Source: Plantactinospora sp. BC1
Lineage (GTDB): Bacteria; Actinomycetota; Actinomycetes; Mycobacteriales; Micromonosporaceae
Assembly (NCBI RefSeq): GCF_003030345.1
Contig: NZ_CP028158.1
Span: forward strand, 2,170,001-2,234,000
Direction: 5' to 3'
DNA: 64,000 bases
Shown here: piece after piece, positions 33,983-42,199 of the stretch
How positions within the stretch are numbered: the first letter of the stretch is position 1
How the letters are laid out: each line of letters begins with the position of its first letter
Position numbers and translations under genes: made by a program
Notes under the pieces: model-generated
Databases searched by the model: none
Seen by the model: the letters and a program-made list of their open reading frames with translations, nothing else
What the model was told of the DNA's origin: nothing

Positions 33983-35395
33983 TCACGAAGGATACTGCGG
34001 GCGATCAGATCTTGTCGCTGTCGCCGACTCGTCCTCATCCGTCCGGACGATGCGCTCAAGTCCGGACGCTCCGTCCAGCCGACCGATCGCCACCAGAGCG
34101 GCGCCAACCGCACCGATCTCCGGATTTCGGACGTGATGCACCTCGCGCGGCGCCAGCGTGACCGAGAAGGAGCGCCGCCACCACCCGGACGCGGCGACGG
34201 CGCCACCACCGAGGACGACCTGGACCGGTCTGTCCACCGTGGACTCTATCGCCGCGACCCCCACCGCGACCTGACGGCAGAGCGCGTCCATCAGTCCGGC
34301 CAGGATCTCCACCGCCGTGGTGTTGAAGCCCAGCCCGGAGAGCCCGCCGGAGCCGGCCGGGGCGAGCCCGGGTGGACGGTCGCCGCCCAGCCGGGAATCG
34401 GCGGGCACACCGTCGCCCGGCGGCACCCGGGCCAGCGCCCGGTCGAGTTCCGCTCCATCGGGCAGCCGCATCTCCCGGCGGGCCCAGGCGTAGAGGTTGC
34501 CGCCACCGGAGAAGGCGGTACCCGTCACCACGTGCTCGTGGTCCACCCGGTAGCGCCAGAGCTCCTCCGGCAGCGGCGGCAGCTCGACGCCGGCCGGGAC
34601 CGGCTGGACCAGCCGGACCGCCGCCGAGGTGCCGACGGTGACCGCCGCGCGTCGGCTGTCGTAGCAGCCGGAGCCCACGTTGGAGGCGGCACCGTCGCCG
34701 CTGGGCGGTGCCCACCGGGCGTCCCGCAGCGCCGGCCAGCGCCGGGCGTACCCGGCGCGGAGCCGGCCGTGCCAGGCCAGCGGAGCCAGCGTCGGCAGCT
34801 CCCCCGGGCGTACCCCGGCCAGCTCGCACGCCTCCGCGTCCCAGTCCAGGGTCCGCAGGTCGAGCAGGCCGGTACCGGAGGCCTGGGAGATCGACATGAC
34901 CGCCTCGTCGAGGAGCCTGCCGAAGACGTACTCGATCAGGCCGGCGAACCGGATCGTGTCGTCCCCGCACCGCTCCCGCAGCCAGGGCAGCCGCACCGAC
35001 CAGTAGAACCGGTGCCACCAGGTGCCGGTACGCCGGTGGTAGTCGTCCGGATCCGCCGGCCCGGCCACCCCGGCCGGTGCGGTGGCCCGGGTGTCCAACC
35101 AGGTCAGCACCGGGCCGAGCGGATCACCTGCGGCGTCCAGCGGCACCACCGAGTGCCACTGCGCCGAGGTGACGACGAGCCCGACGCCGTCGAGGTGGTC
35201 CGCGCCGGCCAGCTCGTCGAGGCACTCGACCAGGGCGGCGAAGTAGGCGGGCCCGTCCAGCGTGGCCCGGCCGTCGCCGCCGATCGTCACCTTGGCCGGT
35301 CGCCGGGCCAGCGCACCCGGCAGCGGTCGGGCGGCCGCGTCCAGCACCAGGCCGCGCACCGACGACGTACCCAGGTCGAGAGCGAGAATCCTCAT
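33983..35395 (-). CDS. FGGY-family carbohydrate kinase
   Basis: A 470-residue actin-fold sugar kinase with phosphate-1 motif MRILALDLGTSSVRGLVLD at the start, substrate region TSAQWHSVVPLD, and the ADP-binding QVVLGGGAVAASGWW near residue 415. It is most like gluconokinases/xylulokinases; the sugar is not determined. The ATG at 35395 is fixed by the conserved N-terminus. No sugar transporter or isomerase is adjacent; it faces away from the anthranilate synthase gene. Confidence 0.85.
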   Translation of the reverse strand: MRILALDLGTSSVRGLVLDAAARPLPGALARRPAKVTIGGDGRATLDGPAYFAALVECLDELAGADHLDGVGLVVTSAQWHSVVPLDAAGDPLGPVLTWLDTRATAPAGVAGPADPDDYHRRTGTWWHRFYWSVRLPWLRERCGDDTIRFAGLIEYVFGRLLDEAVMSISQASGTGLLDLRTLDWDAEACELAGVRPGELPTLAPLAWHGRLRAGYARRWPALRDARWAPPSGDGAASNVGSGCYDSRRAAVTVGTSAAVRLVQPVPAGVELPPLPEELWRYRVDHEHVVTGTAFSGGGNLYAWARREMRLPDGAELDRALARVPPGDGVPADSRLGGDRPPGLAPAGSGGLSGLGFNTTAVEILAGLMDALCRQVAVGVAAIESTVDRPVQVVLGGGAVAASGWWRRSFSVTLAPREVHHVRNPEIGAVGAALVAIGRLDGASGLERIVRTDEDESATATRSDRPQYPS

Positions 35396-35543
35396 CGACG
35401 AAAACCGTACCGGTTCCCCGGTGCCGACCAGGGCAAGGTCGCGCGGTACCGGCCGGACGGGCCGCGCCCACCGGGCGCCCACCTGGTGGACGGCTGGGCC
35501 GAAGGGGTGCCGCCGCGGGCGGTGGCTGGCCTAGACTCGGCCC

Positions 35544-35603
35544 GTGCTCGCGCGACTCAACTCCTGGTGGCCCGCCATTCCGGCGGCCGACCTCCGCGCG
35601 TAG
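35544..35603 (+). CDS. trpL: trp leader peptide (tandem Trp codons)
   Basis: A 19-residue peptide, MLARLNSWWPAIPAADLRA, reading GTG to TAG. Trp codons 8 and 9 (35565-35570) are adjacent. A -10-like TAGACT ends six bases before the GTG, so the message is probably leaderless. Ribosome stalling at the Trp pair when charged tRNA-Trp is scarce would free the antiterminator. This is the classic actinobacterial trp attenuator layout. Confidence 0.85.
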   Translation: MLARLNSWWPAIPAADLRA

Positions 35604-35638
35604 CAATCTTCCACGCGGCCGCCCCACGCGGCGGCCGC
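35581..35638 (+). promoter_or_regulatory. transcription attenuator of the anthranilate synthase gene
   Basis: Segment A CGGCGGCCG (35581-35589, inside the leader peptide) can pair with segment B CGGCCGCC (35616-35623). Segment B can instead pair with segment C GGCGGCCG (35630-35637; with flanks, a 9-bp stem around a 6-base loop) to form the terminator-like hairpin. A and C share the same core, so the two structures exclude each other. A ribosome paused at the Trp codons leaves A free for B. Confidence 0.75.
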
Positions 35639-35702
35639 CAGGGTTCCCTGCACGTCTCTCCGGCCACCGCTCGGGACGGCCCCCGGCTGTGAGGGACGAC
35701 CG

Positions 35703-37778
35703 ATGACCCTGCTCGACCACCTGCTCCGCACCATCGCCAGCGGCGCCGACCCCGGCCCGTTCGCCCTGCTGCGCCGGGACGGCGCCGCCAACCTGGAGGT
35801 CTTCACCGGTGTGTCGCACACCGTCGACACGCTCGCCGAGATCCCCCTGCCGGCCGGGCCGGCCGGCCCGCGCACCCTGGCCGTGGTGCCGTACCGGCAG
35901 GTCGCCGAGCGCGGCTTCGCCTGTGTCGACGACGGCGCCCCGCTGGAGTGTCTCGTCCTCGACGAGCCCGAACGGGTCCCGCTGGCCGACGCGCTGGCGG
36001 CCCTGCCCGAGGTGCCGGTACCGGTCCGGGACGCCGGCTTCGACATCGCCGACCCGGAGTACGCGGAGATCGTCGACCGGGTACTGGCCGACGAGATCGG
36101 CCTGGGCGAGGGGGCGAACTTCGTCATCCACCGCTGCTACCTCGGCACCCTGGCCGGTGCACCGCTGCCGGCGGCGCTGGCCGCACTGCGCCGGCTGCTG
36201 ACCGGCGAGCGGGGCGCGTACTGGACGTTCCTGGTGCACACCGGCCGGCGGATCCTGGTCGGCGCCTCCCCGGAACGGCACGTCAGCGTCGAGGACGGGC
36301 TGGTCATGATGAACCCGATCAGCGGCACCCTGCGCCACCCGGGGCGGCCGGCGGACCGGGACGAACTGCTGCGCTTCCTTGCCGACCCCAAGGAGATCGA
36401 CGAGCTGTACATGGTGCTCGACGAGGAGCTGAAGATGATGGCGACCGTCGCCGAGCAGGGTGGCCAGGTGATCGGGCCGTACCTCAAGGAGATGGCGAAC
36501 CTGACCCACACCGAGTACCTGCTCGCCGGGCGCGGCTCCCTCGACGTCCGGGAGGTGCTCCGGGAGACGATGTTCGCCCCGACCGTCACCGGTTCGCCGA
36601 TGGAGAACGCCTGCCGGGTGATCGCTCGGCACGAGCGGCGCGGCCGGGGCTACTACGCGGGGGTGATCGCGCTGCTCGGCCTCGACGAGGCCGGCCGGCA
36701 GACGCTGGACGCGCCGATCCTGATCCGTACCGCCGAGATCTCACCGACCGGACAACTGCGGGTACCGGTGGGCGCGACCCTGGTGCGGCACTCCACCGCC
36801 GCCGCCGAGGTGGCCGAGACGCACGCCAAGGCCGCCGGGGTGCTGGCCGCGCTGGGGCTGCGGTCGGCGCCGGCCGGTCCGGACGACGAGCGGGCCGGCG
36901 AGGGTGCCGGGGCGGCCGCCGTCGTGCCGGGGCGGATCGGCCCCGCGCCGGCCGCGGAGGTCCGGCTCGCCGACGATCCGGCGGTACGGGCGGCGCTGGC
37001 CGCCCGCAACGTCGGGCTCGCCCCGTTCTGGCTGGAGCAGCGGACCCCGGATGCTCCGGTACGACCCGAGTTCGCCGGCCGGCGGGTGGTGGTGGTCGAC
37101 GGGGAGGACACCTTCACCGGCATGCTCGCGCACCAGTTGCGGGCCCTCGGCCTGACCGTGGCGGTACGCCCGTGGGCCGAGGTCACCGGGCCGGGCGGGT
37201 TCGATCCGGGCAGCGTCGACCTGACCGTGCTCGGCCCGGGACCGGGCGACCCGGGACACCCGACCGACCCGAAGATGGTCGCCCTGCGCGGCCTGGTCGG
37301 CCGGCTGCTCGACACCGGGGCACCGACGTTCGGCGTCTGCCTCGGACACCAGATGCTGGCCGCCCGGCTCGGCCTGACCCTGCACCGGCGCAGCGCGCCG
37401 TACCAGGGACTCTGCCGGGAGGTGTCGCTCTTCGGCACCGGGGCCCGGGTCGGCTTCTACTCCAGCTTCACGCCGCTGGCCGACGCGGACCGGCTCGACA
37501 CCGGGTACGGGCCGGTGCGGCTGGCCCGGGACCCGGTCGACGGTGCGGTGCACGCGCTGCGCGGACCGACGTACGCCGGGGTGCAGTTCCATCCCGAGTC
37601 GGTGCTCAGCCGGGACGGGTTGGCGGTGCTGACCGGGATGGTGGGCCGGCTGCTTCCGACCCCGGCCGGCTCGGCGCCGGGCGCCGGGGTTTCCCAGCCG
37701 GGGCCGGCGGGCGCGACGATGCCGTCGGGAGCGGGGCGGGGCGCGGCCGGGGCGCATACTTCCCGGCATCCCGGGTAG
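35703..37778 (+). CDS. trpEG: fused anthranilate synthase (TrpE-TrpG architecture), PhzE-like
   Basis: A 691-residue fusion. Residues 1-400 form the chorismate-binding synthase (NPISGTLRHP, LDEELKMMATV, TVTGSPMENACRVI, GYYAGVIAL). Residues about 460-665 form a class I glutamine amidotransferase with VCLGHQ (nucleophile Cys) and FHPES (His-Glu). It makes anthranilate from chorismate and glutamine. The sequence style resembles PhzE (2-amino-2-deoxyisochorismate synthase), but there are no other phz genes and a tandem-Trp attenuator precedes it, which argues for tryptophan supply. GAGGGA precedes ATG 35703. A Pro/Gly-rich 30-residue tail is dispensable-looking. Confidence 0.88.
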   Translation: MTLLDHLLRTIASGADPGPFALLRRDGAANLEVFTGVSHTVDTLAEIPLPAGPAGPRTLAVVPYRQVAERGFACVDDGAPLECLVLDEPERVPLADALAALPEVPVPVRDAGFDIADPEYAEIVDRVLADEIGLGEGANFVIHRCYLGTLAGAPLPAALAALRRLLTGERGAYWTFLVHTGRRILVGASPERHVSVEDGLVMMNPISGTLRHPGRPADRDELLRFLADPKEIDELYMVLDEELKMMATVAEQGGQVIGPYLKEMANLTHTEYLLAGRGSLDVREVLRETMFAPTVTGSPMENACRVIARHERRGRGYYAGVIALLGLDEAGRQTLDAPILIRTAEISPTGQLRVPVGATLVRHSTAAAEVAETHAKAAGVLAALGLRSAPAGPDDERAGEGAGAAAVVPGRIGPAPAAEVRLADDPAVRAALAARNVGLAPFWLEQRTPDAPVRPEFAGRRVVVVDGEDTFTGMLAHQLRALGLTVAVRPWAEVTGPGGFDPGSVDLTVLGPGPGDPGHPTDPKMVALRGLVGRLLDTGAPTFGVCLGHQMLAARLGLTLHRRSAPYQGLCREVSLFGTGARVGFYSSFTPLADADRLDTGYGPVRLARDPVDGAVHALRGPTYAGVQFHPESVLSRDGLAVLTGMVGRLLPTPAGSAPGAGVSQPGPAGATMPSGAGRGAAGAHTSRHPG

Positions 37779-37941
37779 GCATTCGCAAGCCGGTGGTCCG
37801 GGCGGGTTGAGAGCCCCCGCCCGGGCCGCCGGTCCGCGTGTGCCGCCCGCCCGGGCCGGCGTGGGACCATGGGTCGGCCCCGGGGCCGCTGCACGGTCCC
37901 GGTCCGCCCCCCCGCGTCCGGCGCGTTGGAGGTCTGCTGCG

Positions 37942-39192
37942 ATGTCCGGCCACGTCCTGCCGAGCGGGCCGACCGGCGCCGCCCCGGATTCCGCTGCCGC
38001 CGGTCGAGCCGAGCCGGGCAGTTGGGCGGCACGTTACCGGTTCTGGGACGTCTACTTCGGGCTGGTCGGGCTCGGCGTCGCGGGCCTGCTGGCGGTCTAC
38101 GGCGCCGATCCGTTGTCGCGGTTCGCGGCCCTGCTGCCGCTGGCCGGGCTGGCCGGCTGGTACGTCGGCTTCGGACGCCGGCTCATGCGCGACGAGATCG
38201 AGGACTGGCGCGGGTACGTCTATCTCGCCGGGGTCCTGGCGCTCTACGTACCGGCCGTACTGGTCGAGGGGTCGGCCTCGTTCGTGCTCTTCGCGCTCTG
38301 CCCGCAGGCGTACATGGTGGCGGCTCCGGTGCCGGCCACGGTCGCGGTGGTGGCGTTCAACTCGGTGCACCTCGTGGTGCTGCTGGCCAGGGGTGTCGAG
38401 CCGGCGGAGGTGGTGACCGGCCCGCTGCCGGTCGCGGCCCTGGGCGTGGTGCTCTCGGCGACGCTGGGCACCTGGAGCCGGCGGGTGGTCGCGCAGAGCC
38501 AGGAGCGGGCCCGGCTGATCCGCGAGCTGGACCGGTCCCGTTCGGAGGTGGCCCGGCTGTCGCACGAGGCGGGCGTCCTGGCCGAGCGGCAGCGGCTGGC
38601 CGGCGAGATCCACGACACCATCGCGCAGGGTCTGGCCAGCGTGGTGTTGCTGGTGCAGGCGGCCGACGACGACGTGGACGGTGACCCAGAGCGGGCGCAC
38701 CGGCATCTGGCGCTCGCCGCGCGTACCGCCCGGGAGAACCTCGCGGAGACCCGCGAGTTGATCGCGGCGTTGACCCCGGCGGCGCTGGCCGGCTCCTCGC
38801 TGACCGACGCGCTCGCCCGGCTGGTCGACCGGTTCACCGCCGAGACCGGCATCCCGGCCGACTTCCGGTGCGTCGGTGATCCCGCCCCGCTGGCCATGTC
38901 GACCGAGGTGGTGCTGCTGCGGGCCGCCCAGGAGTCGCTGACGAACGTCCGCAAGCACGCCGACGCCGGGAGCGCCTCGGTGCGGCTCGACTTCGGGCCG
39001 GACCGGGTGCTGCTGACCGTGACCGACGACGGGCGTGGCCTGGCCGCGACCGCCGGCAGCGATCCGGCTCCCGGCGGTTACGGGCTGACGGCGATGCGGG
39101 CCCGGGTGGCGCACGCGTCGGGGGTGCTCACCGTCGGTCCGGGCACCGCCGAGGGATCGGGGACGACGGTACGGGTCGAGCTGCCGGCCTAA
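37942..39192 (+). CDS. NarL-type sensor histidine kinase without adjacent response regulator
   Basis: A 416-residue kinase with five to six membrane helices (residues 35-185), a coiled linker (ARLIRELDRSRSEVARLSHEA), HisKA_3 with the phospho-acceptor in AGEIHDTIAQG, and HATPase_c (ESLTNVRKHADA, DDGRGL, GLTAMRARV). Such kinases normally sit beside a LuxR-type response regulator; here the next gene is a convergent TetR-HxlR regulator whose stop overlaps. ATG 37942 follows GGAGG at 10 bases. The signal is unknown. Confidence 0.88.
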   Translation: MSGHVLPSGPTGAAPDSAAAGRAEPGSWAARYRFWDVYFGLVGLGVAGLLAVYGADPLSRFAALLPLAGLAGWYVGFGRRLMRDEIEDWRGYVYLAGVLALYVPAVLVEGSASFVLFALCPQAYMVAAPVPATVAVVAFNSVHLVVLLARGVEPAEVVTGPLPVAALGVVLSATLGTWSRRVVAQSQERARLIRELDRSRSEVARLSHEAGVLAERQRLAGEIHDTIAQGLASVVLLVQAADDDVDGDPERAHRHLALAARTARENLAETRELIAALTPAALAGSSLTDALARLVDRFTAETGIPADFRCVGDPAPLAMSTEVVLLRAAQESLTNVRKHADAGSASVRLDFGPDRVLLTVTDDGRGLAATAGSDPAPGGYGLTAMRARVAHASGVLTVGPGTAEGSGTTVRVELPA

Positions 39193-40289
39193 TCACCCGT
39201 CACCCGGTCGCCCTGCCGGGCCCAGGTGTCGAGGCCGGTCAGCACCTCGCGGAGTCCGGCACCGCGCCCGGTGAGCAGGTAGCTGATCCGGGTGGGCGGC
39301 CCGGGGTCCACCCGGCGGCGCAGCAGCCCCGCGTCGGCGAGTTCGCGCAGCCGTTCGGTGAGCACCCGCCGGGAGATCCCCGGCAGCGCCTCGACGAGGT
39401 CGCGGAACCGGGCCTCGCCGTGGCCCAGCACGTGCAGCAGGTCGAGGGTCCAGCGCCGGCCGAGCGTCTCCAGTGCGGCCGAGGTGGCCGCCGGGAGTCG
39501 CCGGTCGAGGATGGTTACTTTTTCCAACCTGTTTTCGTCGGTTGCCGCCCCGGTCGGGTCATTCGCCGGCCGGCCGTCCGCCGGGTCGGCCGGGCCGCGC
39601 TCGCCGGACAGGAAGACGCCGATGCCGTCGAGGACCCGGCCCAGGCCGAACTCGAAGTCCTGCCGTACGGTCGCCGGGGCGGCACCGACCTCTTCGGTCA
39701 GCCGGGACAGCACCGGAAACTGGCCGGTGCCGAGCAGCCGGGCCAGCGCCGGCGCCTCGGCCGCCCACCACTGCTCGGCGTTCACCCCGGTCCGCCGCTC
39801 CTGCTCGACCTCGGTCTGCACATAGCGGGCGGCGCCCTGCACGTAGTCGCTGACGGTCAGATAGACCTGGAGCATCGTCGCCGGGTCGAGCCCGAAGCCG
39901 TCGACGGCGGCCAGTACCCACTCCACGCTGGCCAGCACGTTCGGCCCGAGCGGGGGGCGGCCGGTGCCGGCCACGATCGGCAGCACCCACGGATGCCGCT
40001 GGTACATCGCCCACTCCCGGCGGGCGCCCAGCTCGATCCTGGCCCGCCAGCCGGCCGGACCCGGCTCCGGATAGTCGATCTCGCCGAAGACGGTCTCCAC
40101 CATCAGGTCCACCAGCTCGGCCTTGCCCGGCACGTACCGGTAGAGCGACATCACCCCGGCGTCCAGGGCGGTGGCGACCCGACGCATCGAGAGGGTCGCC
40201 AGGCCGTGCGCGTCGGCGAGCCCGACCGCCACCCGCACGATGCGGTCCAGGCTCAGCCCCGGGCCGCTCCCGGCACCGTCGCGTTCCAT
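39189..40289 (-). CDS. TetR-HxlR double-domain transcriptional regulator
   Basis: A 366-residue regulator with two DNA-binding domains. Residues 12-60 are a TetR HTH (IVRVAVGLADAHGLATLSMRR), and residues about 70-225 are the TetR/AcrR ligand domain. Residues 269-360 form a complete HxlR-type winged helix (ALETLGRRWTLDLLHVLGHG; GISRRVLTERLRELADAGLL). No stop or start with a ribosome-binding site separates the halves. ATG 40289 follows GGGGCGGGG; GTG 40313 is an alternative. It is divergent from the GNAT gene, with a palindrome between them; repression of that gene and of itself is likely. Its stop overlaps the convergent kinase stop. Confidence 0.85.
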   Translation of the reverse strand: MERDGAGSGPGLSLDRIVRVAVGLADAHGLATLSMRRVATALDAGVMSLYRYVPGKAELVDLMVETVFGEIDYPEPGPAGWRARIELGARREWAMYQRHPWVLPIVAGTGRPPLGPNVLASVEWVLAAVDGFGLDPATMLQVYLTVSDYVQGAARYVQTEVEQERRTGVNAEQWWAAEAPALARLLGTGQFPVLSRLTEEVGAAPATVRQDFEFGLGRVLDGIGVFLSGERGPADPADGRPANDPTGAATDENRLEKVTILDRRLPAATSAALETLGRRWTLDLLHVLGHGEARFRDLVEALPGISRRVLTERLRELADAGLLRRRVDPGPPTRISYLLTGRGAGLREVLTGLDTWARQGDRVTGD

Positions 40290-40330
40290 CCACCCCGCCC
40301 CGATCGTCGCCACCCGGTACGCATGCTCGC

Positions 40331-40341
40331 GTACACTGTAC
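40331..40341. promoter_or_regulatory. palindrome GTACACTGTAC, candidate TetR-type operator
   Basis: This 11-bp palindrome with a central base lies between the TetR-HxlR gene start (40289) and the GNAT gene start (40371). The position fits an operator controlling both. Confidence 0.45.
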
Positions 40342-40370
40342 CCACGATCCGCGACCACGACGGGGTGACG

Positions 40371-41039
40371 ATGACCGAGACGATGACGGTACGCCGGGCC
40401 GGGCTCGCCGATGCCCGGGCCGTCGCCGAGGCGGTGGGCCGGGCGGGGCTGGACGAGGCGGTCTTCAGCTGGGTGGTGCCGGACGAGGCCGCCCGACAGG
40501 CCTGCGCCGAGGCGTGGGTGGAGTTCGCCCCGGCCTGGGTCTCCGGCCTGTTGGAGACCGGGGAGATCCTGCTGATGCGGGACGGCTCGCTGGCGGTCGG
40601 CGGCCTGTCGGTGTGGGAGCTGCGCGGTCCCGGGCCGGACGAGTCGACCGCCCCGGTCGACCCGGTGGAGGCGCAACGGCAGGCCGCCTTCCTCGACCGG
40701 GCGTACGGCCGGTACGCGCCCCGGATGGCCCTGGTCGACGAGCTGATCGCGGCCCGCCACCCGGACCGGGAGCCGCACTGGTACCTCCAGCAGATGGCCG
40801 TACTGCCGGCGCTGCGCGGCCGGGGACTCGGCGGTGCGATGCTGCGCCACCAGCTCGACCGGGCCGACACCGACGGGATCGGCACATATCTGGAGGCGAG
40901 TACGCCGCGCAACCGCGCCCTCTACGAGCGGTACGGCTTCCGGGCCCAGGGTGAGCCGATCCGGCTGCCGGACGGCGGCCCCGCACTCCAGCCGATGTGG
41001 CGGGACCCACGCCCGCCCCGGACCACGACCGACGGCTGA
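40371..41039 (+). CDS. GNAT-family N-acetyltransferase
   Basis: A 222-residue acetyltransferase with the acetyl-CoA signature LQQMAVLPALRGRGLGGAML (R/Q-x-x-G-x-G/A) and the C-terminal ASTPRNRALYERYGF. The substrate is unknown; many divergently regulated GNATs detoxify small amines. ATG 40371 or GTG 40365 may start it. The fused TetR-HxlR regulator is divergent and the operator-like palindrome is 30 bases upstream. Confidence 0.88.
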   Translation: MTETMTVRRAGLADARAVAEAVGRAGLDEAVFSWVVPDEAARQACAEAWVEFAPAWVSGLLETGEILLMRDGSLAVGGLSVWELRGPGPDESTAPVDPVEAQRQAAFLDRAYGRYAPRMALVDELIAARHPDREPHWYLQQMAVLPALRGRGLGGAMLRHQLDRADTDGIGTYLEASTPRNRALYERYGFRAQGEPIRLPDGGPALQPMWRDPRPPRTTTDG

Positions 41040-41061
41040 GCCCACGACCGACGGCTGAGCC
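41024..41061 (+). repeat. 19-bp tandem duplication spanning the GNAT stop codon
   Basis: CACGACCGACGGCTGAGCC occurs at 41024-41042 and 41043-41061, with a partial third copy to 41069. The first copy contains the gene's last codons and TGA. Confidence 0.8.
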
Positions 41062-41099
41062 CACGACCGGGGTCGCGGGACTGCGGCCCCACCGGTCCG

Positions 41100-41963
41100 T
41101 CAACTCCCCTCGAAACCCTCGCGGCCGGTGGAGCGGGTACTGGCCAGCCAGATCCCGAAGCCCATCGCCAGGATCGCCGGCACCTCGACCAGGAGCCGGA
41201 GCCCGCCGAACGAGAGCGTCTCGTGGAAGGCGGTCACCCCGATCACCACGCTGGCGACGGGGTCCACCAGGGTGATCGCGGTGAGCGGCGCGGCGAGCGG
41301 ACCGTTCTGGAAGGCGTTCTGGTTCAGCGCCACCGAGGCGAACCCGACCACGGCCAGCGCGTACAGGTGCCAGTCGGTCAGCGTCGAGAGCGGGTCGTGG
41401 GTGACCCGTTCGGCGACGGTCTTCAGCAGCGACGCGGTACCGGCGTAGAGCAGCCCGCTGGCGATACCGAGCAGGGTTCCCCGGGCGGCGCCGGTGGCCC
41501 GGTGGGCCAGGAGCAGGCAGGTCACGACCAGCGCACCGCCGATCAGCGCGACGCCGAGCCAGCCCATCAGGGACGGCTGGGCCACCCCCGCGCGGGGCCG
41601 GGCGGCGACGAGGAAGACGGTCAGCCCGAGGACGCAGGCGGCGACCGCGGTGACGTCCCGCGGATGCGGCCGCCGATGGTCGAGGGCCGCCTCCAGCGGG
41701 ATCGCCAGGAACATCCCGCTGATCAGCAGGGGCTGGATCAGGGTCAGCGGCCCGAACCGGAGGGCGAGCGCCTGTAGCACCGTACCCGCCAGGTCGGGGA
41801 CCTTGGCGAGCAGCCAGCTCCGGCGGCGCAGCAGCCGGATGAGCAGCCTGGGGTCGGCGGTGGCGTGCTGCGGCTCCCGCCTCGCGGCGCGCTGTTGCAG
41901 GGCGGCCCCCAGGGCGAAGCAGGCGGCGGCGCCGAGCGCCAGCACGACCGCCGGGGTGGTCAC
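41100..41963 (-). CDS. DMT-superfamily (EamA-like) membrane transporter
   Basis: A 287-residue protein with nine to ten membrane helices: it begins MTTPAVVLALGAAACFALGA and includes LIQPLLISGMFLAIPLEA and ITLVDPVASVVIGVTAF, the last typical of the second EamA half. It is probably a metabolite exporter or permease of unknown substrate. GTG start at 41963. It stands alone between the GNAT gene and the sugar importer. Confidence 0.82.
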   Translation of the reverse strand: MTTPAVVLALGAAACFALGAALQQRAARREPQHATADPRLLIRLLRRRSWLLAKVPDLAGTVLQALALRFGPLTLIQPLLISGMFLAIPLEAALDHRRPHPRDVTAVAACVLGLTVFLVAARPRAGVAQPSLMGWLGVALIGGALVVTCLLLAHRATGAARGTLLGIASGLLYAGTASLLKTVAERVTHDPLSTLTDWHLYALAVVGFASVALNQNAFQNGPLAAPLTAITLVDPVASVVIGVTAFHETLSFGGLRLLVEVPAILAMGFGIWLASTRSTGREGFEGS

Positions 41964-42199
41964 GCGGCGGTCCCGGCGACCGACGGCGGCCCGTACTCCG
42001 TACCCACACAGCTACGCTACGTGGTGAATTCGCCGCCCACGGACGGTTCCGGACCGGCCGACGAACCCGTCGCCGGTACGTCCGGACCGCCGCCCGGCAC
42101 GGCGACGGTGCCCGAACCGGCCGGAAGCCTCCCGGCCCGTCCGGGCACCGTCGACGCCGCGCGCCAGCCCCCCGCCCGGGGCTCGACGCGCTTTCCGGT

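Noticed and set aside
35703-37778. Start of a phenazine cluster (PhzE)
   Set aside because: No other phenazine genes flank it, and the tandem-Trp attenuator points to tryptophan supply.
39420-40370. Upstream extension of the GNAT frame through the TetR-HxlR gene
   Set aside because: It is antisense to a protein with two clear DNA-binding domains; the GNAT family N-terminus begins at 40371.
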